In this document: positions 1 to 10,101 of the stretch, in pieces
Layout: the number at the start of each line of letters is the position of its first letter
Position numbering within the stretch: position 1 is the first letter of the stretch
Assembly (NCBI GenBank): GCA_019918135.1
Contig: WBZZ01001465.1
Coordinates: forward strand, 62,001 to 126,000
Reading direction: 5' to 3'
Length of the DNA stretch: 64,000 nucleotides
Source: Paulinella micropora
Taxonomy: Eukaryota > Cercozoa > Imbricatea > Euglyphida > Paulinellidae
Notes under the pieces: model-generated
Database searches by the model: none
What the model was told of the DNA's origin: nothing
The model's input: the letters and a program-made list of their open reading frames with translations, nothing else
Program-made: the position numbers and the translations under genes

Positions 1-414
1 TTTCTCGTTGCACAGTGGTACTACACGCCCTAAATAGACCGGACGCGTCTGTATTTCAGATAATGGGTGCAGATCTGACAGCTGTCTCTCGATGGCCGCC
101 AGCCCCTCCCTCCCCGCCTTGTCGTCCAACAGCCAAGAGCCATCGTCCTTCAAGCGCACCGAGTCAGGCACAACGCCGAGAAAATCTAATAAATCGCTAA
201 GAAACACACAAATTACAGTAGGTCCCCAGGAGCCGTCTCCTTGAGTAAAGCGCACTAGCTGGGTTTTCAGAGCCCCGTCGCCTGCCTTTTGCTTATCGGC
301 GCTTGCCCGAGCTTTTTCTAAATAGAGGCGCGCGTTCTGCTCTGAGCAGCCGAGCAGTTTGACTAGCAGCGGGAGCAAGGGCACCAGCCTTTCTCTGGCC
401 ACAACTTCTGGCAT
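1..414 (-). CDS. Partial gene of unknown function, cut by the window edge
   Basis: Reading leftward from an ATG at 414-412, the frame stays open for 138 codons to base 1, so the 3' end lies outside the window. The protein begins MPEVVARERLVPLLPLLVK and has a Lys/Ala-rich helical stretch near residues 30-50, then a hydrophobic segment around FLSDLLDFLGVV (about residues 80-92). Codon use is GC-rich and ordinary for this window. I recognise no family. The first helix could be a membrane or packing helix; it is too polar at its ends for a clear signal peptide. The ATG follows a T/A-rich run. Confidence 0.6.
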   Translation of the reverse strand, partial: MPEVVARERLVPLLPLLVKLLGCSEQNARLYLEKARASADKQKAGDGALKTQLVRFTQGDGSWGPTVICVFLSDLLDFLGVVPDSVRLKDDGSWLLDDKAGREGLAAIERQLSDLHPLSEIQTRPVYLGRVVPLCNEK

Positions 415-429
415 TTTTTTAAAAAAGAA

Positions 430-860
430 ACTAAAATCTGCGAAGAGCCTGGGAGGGGAAAGGGGGGGGGGGGGGAGGGCTGGTGTCGGAAAGGGAGGGG
501 AGGGGGAGAGATGCTTAGTGGAGGAGTTTCATGTATTTATTTTTTTCGAAGCCTCTGCGCCCTTCCCCTCCCCCCCCCTCCCTGCTCCTTGAGCCCCTCT
601 GGGCTCAGGGGAGGGGAGAGGGGAGGTTGTAGAAAGGATTTTTGGAGACGAAGAGGGGGGGGGGCGCCCCCCCCCTTTTTTCTCTTCCTGCCCCCTTTTT
701 TGAGCCCCCTGAGCCCGGGGAGCTCAAGGAGAGGGGGGAGGGTGAGAGAAAAGAAAAGGGAGGATGGGGAACAAAATTAGGCAGACTTTCTTTGGGGGGC
801 TCGCGCAAAAAAGACGCTGGTGCCGAGTTGCAGATTCGGCAGGGGCAGTTTTAAGCCAAC
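430..860. repeat. Dispersed G/C-rich repeat (family A), first copy
   Basis: Contains the recurring blocks GGAGGAGTTTCATGTATTT, TGCGCCCTTCCCCTCCCC, CTTGAGCCCCCTGAGCC and AGAAAGGATTTTTGG, which return in the same order between 7.6 and 9.3 kb. Long G and C runs flank them. Short open frames across it are poly-Gly, poly-Pro or poly-Arg and are not credible genes. The block GAGCCC-x-GGGCTC is a short palindrome repeated within each copy. Confidence 0.6.
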
Positions 861-939
861 AGCTATACGTCTTTTGTTTTTAATTAAAAGAAAAGCTTTT
901 TTTTTTCTTTTTAGTCTGAACGCAAGAAAACCGGTCTTC

Positions 940-2070
940 AAATTATAATCCTTTACCAGAGCTCGAGAGGTCGCCGGCCCTACGTTCTAAGAAAGGGGGG
1001 GGGGGGGGAAGAGGGACCAGTAGTTTTCCCGGGAAAACACACACAGTAAATTTGGCGACAAATTCCATACGAGAAATGGGAAAGAGAAAAAGCTAAGCTC
1101 AGTTCGCACAGGAATGGCGGAGGGAAAGGCGGGGGAGGGGGGGGGGAGGAAGAGAAGAGGGGAAGGGAGGGGGAGGAAGAGGGGGAAGGGGAAGAAAAGG
1201 GGGAGCCCCCCTCCCCCTCTCTCTCCCTCTCCCCTCTCTCTTCCCTTTAAACAAACGAAAGGAAGAGAGGGGGGCGCCCCTCCCTCCCCCTTTTCCTCCC
1301 CTTCCCCCTTTTCCTCCCCTTCCCCCTTCTCTTCCCCTTCCCCCTTCTCTTCCCTCTCCCCGCTCCTCTCCCCTCTCCCCCCGAAGAAGAAGGGGGAGGG
1401 GGGGAGAGAGAGTATGAAAAACTTGTCATTTGCACACCCCAAAAGGAAATTTGGCGCAAAGTTTTTCGTGCGTACGATACGGCCAAAAAAGGCAGCGCCC
1501 TCCGGGTTTTACGTTAGAACTGCCTTTTTTTAACCATATCACTCTTAAAATTCGGCTATACCACACCCCGGGTGGGAGAAAGTACAACAAAAAAAGACAA
1601 TAATTGTTTAATTAAAAAAGACGCTGCTGCTGAGTTGGAGAAGAATAAGTTTGAATGATCAGTAATCATAATCCTTTACCAGAGCTTCCAGCCCCCCTGC
1701 ATGGCGCGACGGGAGGCCTGCGCAAAGCACGGCAAGTCGCGGACGGGGTTTTTGGACGAGAACCAGCGCGTACAGAGACCGGCCGGCCCCACGTTCTAAG
1801 AAAAGGAGGACCGGTAGTTTCTCGGGAAAGAACACACAGACAATTCGGCGACAAATTCCATGCGAGAAACGGGAAAGAGAAAAGCTAAGCTCAGTTCGCA
1901 AAGGAATGGCGGGGGGGGGAGAGTATAAAAAGGCAGCGCCCTCCGGGTTTTACGGCAGAACTGCCTTCTTTAACCATATCACTCTTAAAATTCGGCTATA
2001 CCACACCCCGGGTGGGAGAGAGAGAGTACAAAAAAAACATGAATTGTTTAATTAAAAAGCTTGACAAAGC
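940..2070. repeat. Two tandem copies of a dispersed repeat (family B)
   Basis: About 940-1640 and 1655-2070 share, in order, ATAATCCTTTACCAGAGCT, ACGTTCTAAGAAA, GGCGACAAATTCCAT, AAGCTAAGCTCAGTTCGCA, GGCAGCGCCCTCCGGGTTTTA, AACCATATCACTCTTAAAAT and CACACCCCGGGTGGGAGA. The first copy is longer because of a purine/pyrimidine-rich insert at about 1120-1400. A decayed third copy of the right half lies at about 5085-5165, directly before the open frame at 5193. No coding capacity is seen. I cannot tell whether this is a mobile element or a duplicated promoter/terminator block. Confidence 0.65.
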
Positions 2071-2172
2071 CCTCGGCGCTGCACACAGAGCTGCGCACCG
2101 GCCGGCACCGTCTTACGGCTGTAGTACAAGAAAAACAAAATTATGCCCTTCGGCTGGGCAAGAGGGGGCGCG

Positions 2173-4224
2173 CTAAGAAAGTGAGAGTGAAGGGGCAGGG
2201 GGTTGCTTCATCTGCAGTTCACTGAACTCCTTGCCAAACAAAAGGAACTTAGCTAATTGATCGCCCTCTGCAGCCGCGCGGCCGAGCCAATCAGCGGCGG
2301 CGGCGGGGTCCCGGACGACGCCGCGCCCCTGCGCGAGGCAGAGCCCCACTTTCTGGGCGGCCCCGCGGATTCCATTCTGCGCCGCCAGCAGGTAGTACTT
2401 GAAGGCCAAGGCGTCGTCCCGAGACACGCCGTGCCCAAGGCTGTAGCATATCCCGAGGTTGCAAAAGGCGCGTGGGTGGTTGCTGCTAGTGGCCGCCCGC
2501 AGCCAGAGCTCAAAGGCTCGCGCCCGGTCCCGGGGGACTCCCTCGGCTGAGTAATAGCAGGCCCCCAGGCTGGTGAGGGCGCCCGCGTGGCCCTGCTCGG
2601 CCGCGAGGAGAAAGTACTTGTGCGCGACGGCCAGGTCCTGGGCGACGCCCTTGCCCGTGGAGAAACGGACCGCGACGTTGTACTGCGCCTTGGGGTGTCC
2701 TTGCTCCGCGGCCCGACGAAACCACTCCGTCGCCGCGGCCTGGTCCTGGGCGACCCCGACCCCCCGTGCATAGCACACGCCGAGGTTGTATTGGGACCCT
2801 ACAACGTGCGGGGCCGCCCTGGCGGTACCATGCCACTGCCTCGGCGCTGTTGGGGGGGACGCCGAGCCCCCTCAAATAACAAGAGCCCAGGTTACACATT
2901 GCGACTGCAGAGCCTTGTTTGGCCGCTTGACTGTAATATTCTATGGCCTTGGTTTCGTCCTTATCCACGCCGACACCATTAGCGTAACAGTGCCCGAGCC
3001 GAAATTGTGCATCAGCATAGTTGTGTTCGGCCGCCTGGTGGTACATCTCGGCTGCCCTGGCCTCGTCCTTGGCCACACCGTCGCCCTTGAGAAAGGCATA
3101 ACCCAGGCTGCACAGCGCGGCGGCCTCGCTTGTGGGCGGGGCAAGTGGCGCGGGGCTGTGGGCGCAGCAGACCTCCAGTCACACTGCGAGGCGGCAGATC
3201 GGGTCGCTGCCTGCGCTCGCTGCGCCCATTGGTCCGCCTGTTTCTTGTCGTGGGATAGGCGGCGTGACACGAGCAACGTCGCCTCCGCGTGGCCCCGCGC
3301 TGCCGCCCGCAGAAAGAAAGCGAAGGCACCGGCCTCGGGCACGCCGCGGCCGGCCTCGGCGCGCAGGCCCAGCTGGTACTGTGCGCCGGCGTGGCCTTGT
3401 TGGCTCGCTGCTTGGAAAAGCGCCAGAGCGCGGTCCTCGTCCCTGCGCACGCCGCTCCCAGAGTCCAGGCACAAGGCCAGGTTGTACTGCGCGGCTGCAA
3501 CGTGTTGTAGTGCGGCTCGCGCGAACCACTGGACCGCGGCAGCGGGGTCTGGCGGCACGCCGCGGCCGTGCACGAGACAAACCCCGAGGTTGCACATCGC
3601 CCTAGTGTCGTTGAGTTGGGCTGCTTGCAGAAAATACTTTGCGGCCCGGTCCTGGCTCTGGGCCAGGCCGAGCCCGTGGTAGCAGCAGACGCCCAGGTAG
3701 AAGAGCGCGTCTGAGTCGTCCTTGGCGGCCGCCCTCTGAAGCCACTTGACCGCCCGGCCCGCCTGGAACTCTACGCCATGGCCGTGGAAATAACACTTGC
3801 CGAGGCTGGACTGCGCCTCCCTGACTCCCAGGCGCGCGGAGCGGCGGTAACACTGCACCGCCCGGGCGTAGTCTTTGGCCACCCCTCGCCCGTAGAAATA
3901 GGATTCGGCCAGACAGTACTGTTGTTCGGCATAACGCTGGCTATCTCCTGCCGTTTGTGCGGCTTGCGCATCGGCGCTGCGCAGGTCCTTGAACATGTCT
4001 CGCAACATCAGCGCCACGTCGGGGTCCAGCCTCGGCGTCGCGTTGCCGACCACGTACTTGATATCTGCCTCGGTCAGGCGCAGCAGCCCCGCGCGGTCGC
4101 GATATTGCAGTACTCTGGCTATGATTCGTAGCGTCGCGCCGCGCACACCCCGCGCCTCAATCTCGGTTCGCAACCACTCCTGCACTTGTTCGCGCGTACG
4201 GGGGTACGAAGACTCTCTCTGCAT
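2173..4224 (-). CDS. Sel1-repeat protein with about 14 repeats
   Basis: Sel1 repeats are helical TPR-like units used as scaffolds in ubiquitin, secretory and signalling complexes; the partner cannot be told here. After an N-terminal region of about 95 residues, about 14 units follow with the usual pattern A-x2-LG-x-C/Y...G-x-GV-x-D...A-x2-Y/W-x2-AA-x2-G. The ATG is at 4224-4222. Two frame changes interrupt it. The first fits a 29-base GT-AG intron at 3184-3156, which restores the repeat phase. The second, near 2822, is a one-base shift inside a repeat where both sides continue the same unit, so it is an indel or assembly error. With both resolved the product is about 670 residues and ends at TAG 2173-2175. 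No signal peptide is evident. Confidence 0.85.
3156..3184 (-). other. Candidate 29-base intron in the Sel1 gene
   Basis: On the minus strand it begins GTGTGACTGG and ends GCCCACAG. Removing it joins the frame ending SAAS to the frame that resumes with a proper Sel1 unit (EAAALCSLGYAFLKG). A plain indel could also explain the change, so this is inference. Confidence 0.55.
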
Positions 4225-4512
4225 CGGATTCCCTTGCAGCTTTTTTTTAGGTCACTCTCAGAGTCTGGTGTAATCCCTGCCCCCTTTTTGTTTTCGCTTT
4301 CGGTGACCCTCCCTTCCTTGTTCAGTTTTTTTTGCTTTTTTCCAGATGAAGTGGGGGGGGGGCGCCCCGCCCCCCATGTTCCCGTTCATTTGCTTTCTTC
4401 CAGACGGGGGCGGGGTGCCCCCCCCCCGTCTTTAAAAAAGGGGAGCGAGAGAAAAAAGTGGGAGGGGGGAAGGGAGGGCGCGCCAAGAAAGTGCGAAAAA
4501 GAATTCGCTGAA
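4225..4512. other. Spacer with C/G tracts upstream of the Sel1 gene
   Basis: Pyrimidine-rich sequence followed by GC runs; it ends with GCGCGCCAAGAAAGTGCGAAAA, a block also seen near 2168 and 8230. It probably contains the Sel1 promoter and the 3' end of the next minus-strand gene. No TATA-like element stands out. Confidence 0.4.
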
Positions 4513-4939
4513 TTAAAGCTCGACGGTCTTACACTGAACCAGCTCCTGATGCACACAGCTGTGCTCCTCTTGGAACGTGATGGAAAGCTTTATCATGATG
4601 CCTTGGCTATTCGACGCAATTTCTTGTGTAACCACCTGCGCCGGCACAACAAGGCATGATTGTAAAGCTTCCTTGCCATGCTTTCTGGAGCAGCAGCACC
4701 TGCGAATATATTCCATCTTGCGCAACGTGCTCCAGCACAACTCTGCGGCGGATGGATGGGCGGTGGTTTATGTGCCGGGAGGACAAGGGCCTCACTACTA
4801 CTCCGACGGCGTCCTGTCCGTGCCATAGCTTAGCCATTAAAAAATTCCATTTTTCATATTTTTTTCTATTTCTGTACATCTTGCGCATCGTGCTCCAGCG
4901 ACTTCCTTCGTGTAGCAGCGTGCGCAGGCGGGAAGCCAC
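4513..4939 (-). CDS. Possible small spliced gene of unknown function
   Basis: Three overlapping minus-strand frames each look partly coding. The last stretch, ending SITFQEEHSCVHQELVQC then KTVEL and TAA, lacks the repetitive bias of shadow frames. No single ATG-to-stop frame covers it, so it needs an intron or contains an indel. Its 3' end (TTAAAGCTCGAC on the plus strand) matches the blocks that recur in the 7.6-9.4 kb repeat field, which suggests that field contains decayed copies of this gene's end. Function unknown; it could be a pseudogene. Confidence 0.3.
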
Positions 4940-5192
4940 TCAGAACCGGGCGGCGGGGGTTTGCTGCGCGCCTCCATGCTGCTTTCTCTTTTTTAGGCCG
5001 GAGCGGCCAGTTAATTTAGTGCTAAATTGTGCTGTTTTGCATGGGGTGCGTGATAAGGCCGGCAAAGGCAGTGCTTCCGAGTTTTTTCTGTAGAAATGTC
5101 TTTTTATAGCCACATTACTTCCAGAATTCGACCATATCACACACCCGCGATAGAGTGCAAAAAAAAGGCATTGAACCTGCGCGATAGAGTGA

Positions 5193-5831
5193 TTGAACCT
5201 GCGCGAGGCCAAGGCTGAGCTTGAAATCTTTGTGACGAAAAATAAAGGCATTTCCAAGCGCGAGAGCGCAGCCTTAGCGCGTGGCTTTGCTCGGGGTGTG
5301 TTGGGTTTTAAGTTTATGGCAGACACACGAGAGCCAGGCAGAGCCAACGACTGCTTTGCCGGAGCGGTAGAGACGTACAAGCAGGTCCAGACCAAGAACA
5401 ATGCACTGTCTCCACAGCAGGCTCGTGCGCAGGCGATGGAGTACGTCGAACAAAAGCTACTGCAACGTCACGATGTCAAGGATGGCACGGGTAAGGCAGA
5501 GACGGTTAAGCAGGAGGCAGAAGCAGACGGGACAGGTGTACTGCAGCAATTGAGTAGATGCTACGTCTTCAGCTTTGGAGGAGGGCGCAAAGAGTTTACC
5601 GAAAAGGAAAGGGAAAAAAATTTCCCTTTATTCCATGGTAAGCTGCCCTACTGGCCTGGGGGGGGCGGGATAAAGCACTATGTCTCAAGAGAAGAGTTCT
5701 ATGATTTGTTCCCAACGCAGGAGGACTTTGACCGCACAGTACGTACTAAACAGAATTCGAGTGTGCCAGCATACGACGAGGTGTCTTGTACCGACACGTA
5801 CGCGCCAGCTGTACGTATAGACTTGGTTTGA
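5193..5831 (+). CDS. Unknown hydrophilic protein of about 210 residues, 5' end uncertain
   Basis: An open frame of about 210 codons ends at TGA 5829-5831. The first in-frame ATG is internal (MADTREPGRAND, near 5317), although the sequence before it (REAKAELEIFVTKNKGISKR) already looks coding, so the true start is probably in an upstream exon or was lost. A decayed family B repeat and a small duplication (TTGAACCTGCGCGA twice) lie directly upstream. The protein is rich in Lys/Glu/Gln with a helical middle and a Pro/Gly/aromatic-rich end (FPLFHGKLPYWPGGGG). No family recognised, no signal or membrane segment. Confidence 0.6.
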   Translation: MNLREAKAELEIFVTKNKGISKRESAALARGFARGVLGFKFMADTREPGRANDCFAGAVETYKQVQTKNNALSPQQARAQAMEYVEQKLLQRHDVKDGTGKAETVKQEAEADGTGVLQQLSRCYVFSFGGGRKEFTEKEREKNFPLFHGKLPYWPGGGGIKHYVSREEFYDLFPTQEDFDRTVRTKQNSSVPAYDEVSCTDTYAPAVRIDLV

Positions 5832-6702
5832 TAAAGGAAGGTAGCAAGAGAAAGCAGGGGTAAAAAAAAGTTTCGTTTAAATATAATAAACAAATCTGGC
5901 CAAACAAACATTTCTTTTAAAGATCAGCTATTGCTCCTGACTGTGTGGAGGGAACGGGGAGGGAGTATGTTTGAATCTGGGTCCGAAAAAAGCAGGAGAT
6001 TCACAGGAAGTGTGAGTCAGAGAGCAGGGCTTTCTTGACCGGCATAGACTAAGCCTAGCTAGGGCACGAGCGTACCGCCCGACTAGAGTTGAGTAGACCA
6101 ACCCCGGCTCGCGATAGACTACAAAAGTCGGTTCCCGCCGCGGCCCTGCGAAAGGCTGCGCTAAAAGCTTTTTTTAACTTAAAATCAATGAAAAACTGTC
6201 GACGCGCGACCCCTAAACTTCCGGCCAATGCTCCAACGTTTACAAAATACATTAAGCTCGAGCTCCGGCATATTTGGAACAAAATAGCATCTGCATGTTT
6301 TTCTAAAGTCTATTGTTTTTTTTAATTAACTGAAACACGACTTGTTCATACAAGCGCAGAACGTGGCGCGTGCAGTCGGAGATTCCTGGCGTGTTCTGTC
6401 CCCAGTGCGCTAGAGTCTGCCCAAGCATGCTTAGGTGAGATCTGTAGGTCCCGCGAGCTGATATCAGAGCTTCGGCGAAGAAACGTCATGTCTACAAAAG
6501 AAAATAAAAACAGGGCAAATGAACTCAGCTCAATAGAGACTTACAAGCGCAGTGCTCTTTTACTTTGAAATGTGACGTGTGTTCGGGGGGTGGGGGGTAG
6601 AGGGGTCATATCAGGGGCTTGGTGGTGAGATGGGGGGGGGAGCACTCCCCCCCCTACCCCCTCTATCGCGCGCGTGTGCAGAGAAAAAGCTTTTTTGTAA
6701 AA
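5832..6702. other. Spacer without a supported gene
   Basis: Mixed-composition DNA with A/T runs. A plus-strand frame at 6089-6325 (78 codons) and an overlapping minus-strand frame are too short and unlike any family to call. A G-rich tract at 6580-6660 precedes the 3' end of the minus-strand gene. Confidence 0.4.
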
Positions 6703-7476
6703 TCAAAGGGGGAGGGGTATACTTTTTGTTCCGCGTTTGTGCTTTCGCGCATGAGTGCGCGGCCGGGGGAAAGGGGGAGGAGGGGGCGCTGGCCTGCTTC
6801 TCTGCGGGTTGCCTCTGTCTTTTTTCTTTTGTTTACCGAATTGTATGTGAATACCTTGGATGGTAGGTTTCTTTTTTGTCAGCCATGTACGAACCAGTGA
6901 TAATAATCGTTGCAGAACACGGTCCTTGCTCAGAGTGTTGATTAGACAGGCTTGCGCCAAGTGGGTATAGTAAATGATTACCTTGTACGCGACAGAATCT
7001 ACGTCTTTCAACCTATGGATCGTAAAGGCTGCATACGATTCTCCCTTTTCTTTTTCGGACAAGACTATATATTTCTTGTGTATGCTCTTCTCTCTGCATG
7101 TCATTACTGATCGAATAAAAATCAGCTCTTTTAGACACCTTGTTGCCTCTTGTGCCGAAACAGTGACCATATACTGAGCGCCCGGATGAGGGGGATTATC
7201 GGTTGCTGTAGAAAAGATGTGTTTTTTTATCTGCTCGTCCAGAGATCTCCATTTTTTCACAAACTCCTTCCCCAACCTGCTGGCACTCTCTTCAGATTCC
7301 GTGATTAAGAAGCTACGTGCGGCGTCAGCGCCAATTACGCTCGAGTTGTTATTTTGGAGTCTTTGTCGAAGATACTCAATCACATCGAGTGTACTATTCT
7401 TCGCGCGGTCAACAATAAACTTGCTTTTCTGTACCTCTTTGTAGCACATAACAGATTTCGTGCTTTGGTTTCCCAT
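6703..7476 (-). CDS. Unknown 257-residue protein with an N-myristoylation signal
   Basis: The ATG at 7476-7474 starts MGNQSTKS, a very good N-myristoyltransferase substrate (Gly2, Asn3, Ser/Thr at 5-6, basic residue at 7), so the product is likely tethered to a membrane face in the cytosol. The body is mostly helical and basic; the segment RLKDVDSVAYKVIIYYTH lies near residues 160-178. The last 45 residues, from about KKKDRGNPQRS on, are Lys/Arg/Pro-rich and lie over a G-rich tract, so the natural end may be earlier through an intron or indel. No catalytic motif recognised. Stop is TGA. Confidence 0.6.
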   Translation of the reverse strand: MGNQSTKSVMCYKEVQKSKFIVDRAKNSTLDVIEYLRQRLQNNNSSVIGADAARSFLITESEESASRLGKEFVKKWRSLDEQIKKHIFSTATDNPPHPGAQYMVTVSAQEATRCLKELIFIRSVMTCREKSIHKKYIVLSEKEKGESYAAFTIHRLKDVDSVAYKVIIYYTHLAQACLINTLSKDRVLQRLLSLVRTWLTKKKPTIQGIHIQFGKQKKKDRGNPQRSRPAPPPPPFPRPRTHARKHKRGTKSIPLPL

Positions 7477-7579
7477 AGATGGGGCCGCGCCAGTGTATGG
7501 GTGCCTGTTGTACCTGAGACCTGCCCACTGGGGCGCACAAGAAAAAAACTGAAAAAAAAATTGCTTTTCGTTCTTTAAT

Positions 7580-9400
7580 AAAACTAACTACGAGGTTTTA
7601 ATCTTGGCACTGAGAACTAGGAGCGGGAGAGGGAAGGGGCAGAGGTGAGACACTTTCCTGTCTTAGCCCACCGTCTGAGAACTTGGGCAGGGAGGGGGGG
7701 GGGTGTGCTTAGTGGAGGCGTTTCATGTATTTTTTTGTAGCTTCTGTGCCCTTCCCCCCCCTCCCCTGCTCCTTGAGCCCCCTGGGCTCTCAGGGAGGGA
7801 GAGGGGAGATTGGCAGAAAGGATCTTTGGATATAGAGGGGGGGGGTCGCTAAGGGGGGCACCCCTCCCCTGCAAATTCGGGTCCGAAAAATGGGACGGGG
7901 GGGAGCGCCCCCGGCATAGGCTCAGTGCCATCTGCGTAGTTTTGTTTCAGTTCTGCCATACGCTCTTTGAGCCCCCCGGGCTCAGGGGGGCGGGGGGTAG
8001 AGGGGAAGGGAGGCACAAACAAATTTAAAGGAGAGAAGGCCGGGGGGGAGGCTAGGGACAAAAGGGCGTCCCCGCCTAAGAACTGGGAGCGGGAGTGGGC
8101 ACGGGGAGGGGCGGCGGAGGGCAGGGGCGCGCTAAAAAATGTACAAAAAACAATTAATAAAAGAAATCCTTGACAAAGTTTTAATCTTTGCACTGAGAAG
8201 TAAGAGAGGGAGAGGGAAGGGGTAGGGGGGCGCGCCAAGAAAGCGTAATTTTTTTAATAAAAGCTCGACAAAGTCTTACACTTGACACTAAGAACTAGGA
8301 GCAACAGAGGGAAAAGGCAGAGGGGGAGGAAGCACGAATTGTCTCTAGTGCCCCGTCTGAAGAATCAGGAGCGGGGATGGGACTGGTGAGGGGGCAGGGG
8401 CGCGCTACGAATGTACAAAAAAGAAATAATAAAAAAACCCTGACAAAGTTTTATTATTGGCACTGAGAACTAGGAGGGGCAAGTTAGGGGGGAGAGGCAC
8501 GTCCCTGTCTTAGCCCACCGTCTGAGAGATTGGGCAGGGGAAAGAGCCAAGAAAGTACAAAAAAAATGTCAATTAAAAAGTCTTGACAAGGGAGAAGGGA
8601 AGAGAGGGGGGGGGGGGCTTAGTGGAGGCGTTTTATGTAATTTTTTTGTAGCTTTTGCGCCCTTCCCCTCCTCCCTCCCCTGAGCCCAGGGGCTCAAGGA
8701 GCAGGGGAAGGGGAGGTTGGCAGAAAGGATCTTTTGATACAGAGGGGGGGGGGCGCCCCGGCGTAGGCTCATCTGCTTAGCTTTGTTTCAGTTCTGCCAT
8801 GTGCTCTTTGAGCCCCCCGGGCTCAGGGGGCGGGGGGGGGGGGGGTAGAGGGGAAGGGAGGCACAAGACAAATTTAAAGGAAAAAGGGCGGGGGGGGGGG
8901 GGGGCGCCCAAGAATGTGCGAAATTTTTTTATTAAAGCTCGACAAGGTCTTACACTTGGCACTGAGAACTAGGAGGGGCGGGGCAGGGGGGGAAGGCCAC
9001 TTCCCTGTCTTAGCGCACCGTCTGAGAACTTGGACAGGGAGGGGAGAAAAAGGGGGCTTAGTGGAGGCGTTTCATGTATTTATTTTTTGTGTAGCTGCCG
9101 CGCCCTTCCCCTTCCCCTTCCCCGCTCCTTCCCTGCTCCTTGAGCCCCCCCGGGCTCAGGGGAGGGAGAGGGGATGTTGGCAGAAAGGATCTGGGGGGCA
9201 CAGGGGGGGGGGTGCCCCGGCATGAGCTCAGTGGCATCTGCTTAGTTTTATTTCAGTTCTGCTCCCTGCTCTCTGAGCCCCCCGGGCTCACGGGGTGGGG
9301 CGTCCAAGAATGCGCGGATTTTTTTATTAAAGCTCGACAAGAAATGTACAACAAAGGAAGAATAAAAAAAATCCTTGACAAGGTTTCGGTCTTTAATCTA
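7580..9400. repeat. Field of decayed family A repeat copies
   Basis: At least five partial copies lie head to tail. Recurring blocks are TTAAAGCTCGACAAGGTCTT, CACTTGGCACTGAGAACTAG, CTTCCCTGTCTTAGCGCACC, GTCTGAGAACTTGG, TTAGTGGAGGCGTTTCATGT, GGCAGAAAGGATCT, CATCTGCTTAGTTT and CAGTTCTGCCATACGCTCTT, separated by G and C runs. Copies are truncated at different points. The block TTAAAGCTCGAC matches the end of the gene at 4513, and each copy carries an A/T-rich stretch that reads AATAAA-like on the minus strand, so the family may be built from a gene's 3' end. No coding frame is credible. Confidence 0.65.
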
Positions 9401-9406
9401 ACTAAC

Positions 9407-9856
9407 TCAGCCCTCTGCGCCGGGGAGCTGTGCGCCAGCGGGCTCAGGGCTGTGTTGCGGCTCGAAGATGGGGGGGATATTGCCAAAGATTGTGCGCAGC
9501 TGAGCCGTCGTCAGAAAGTGCACGTTGTGTTGGCTGTCAATCAGGCACGCCCTGCAGTTATTGTCCCGGGGGGAATCATGCTGCCGGAAGGCATGCTGGC
9601 CCTCGAGCCCCCCTGCCTTGTCCCCTCCAGCCCGCGCTAGCGGGCTGGGCGGGCTGGGCTGGCTGGGCGGGCTGGGGGTGAGCCACAAGAGATAGTCCGC
9701 GCTGACCTGGCGGCAGATCCGCGCCATGCTTTTCGGAGCCAGCTCCACAGGGACCAACCGCGCCGTCTGCAAGGCCTCCCACCTTTCGCCCTCAATCATC
9801 AAAACACGACCCCGACAAAACACCCCGTGGCTCGCATGGTGGTTGCACTTAATCAT
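9407..9856 (-). CDS. Divergent partner gene, copy 1 (unknown, lacks the membrane tail)
   Basis: The ATG at 9856-9854 starts MIKCNHHASHGVFCRGRV. The frame runs 149 codons to TGA. The part RACLIDSQHNVHFLTTAQLR to PPIFEP is nearly identical to the copy at 15434-15980, and the differences fall mostly in third codon positions, showing this frame was under protein selection. A Pro/Ser-rich loop (PSPPSQPSPPSP) is unique to this copy. After PPIFEP the sequence diverges and ends, while copy 2 continues into membrane helices, so copy 1 appears to have lost its C-terminal half. It is read away from the surface-protein gene at 10102 across a shared upstream region. Confidence 0.55.
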   Translation of the reverse strand: MIKCNHHASHGVFCRGRVLMIEGERWEALQTARLVPVELAPKSMARICRQVSADYLLWLTPSPPSQPSPPSPLARAGGDKAGGLEGQHAFRQHDSPRDNNCRACLIDSQHNVHFLTTAQLRTIFGNIPPIFEPQHSPEPAGAQLPGAEG

Positions 9857-10029
9857 TTACCTTTTTCGGAGTTTCAAAAAAAAGAGCCCCTGCCCTGCCC
9901 TTGCATTTTCTACCCTCGCCCCGCCCCTTCCTCTGCATATCCCCCCTCCGCCCCTTTATCAGTTTTCCCTGAGATAGAGCAAAAGAGAGAGGGGAGGGGA
10001 CGGGGGAGAAAAAACAGCCTCCACCCCTC

Positions 10030-10101
10030 CCCCGCTCCCCTTTCAAGCCCCGTGCCAGCGGGGGTCTGGGGTATATATAGTAATATCTGTACAGCAAGGA
10101 G
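10030..10101 (+). promoter_or_regulatory. TATA-type promoter of the first surface-protein gene
   Basis: GGGTCTGGGGTATATATAGT is followed by AATATCTGTACAGCAAGGAG and the ATG at 10102. The TATA element (10071-10080) is only about 22-30 bases from the ATG, implying a very short 5' leader. Near-identical blocks precede the two paralogs at 14281 and 16168. Confidence 0.6.

Noticed and set aside
2786-3682. Plus-strand frames of up to 298 codons over the Sel1 gene
   Set aside because: Antisense shadows of GC-rich Sel1 repeats; no domain, and the minus strand has clear repeats.
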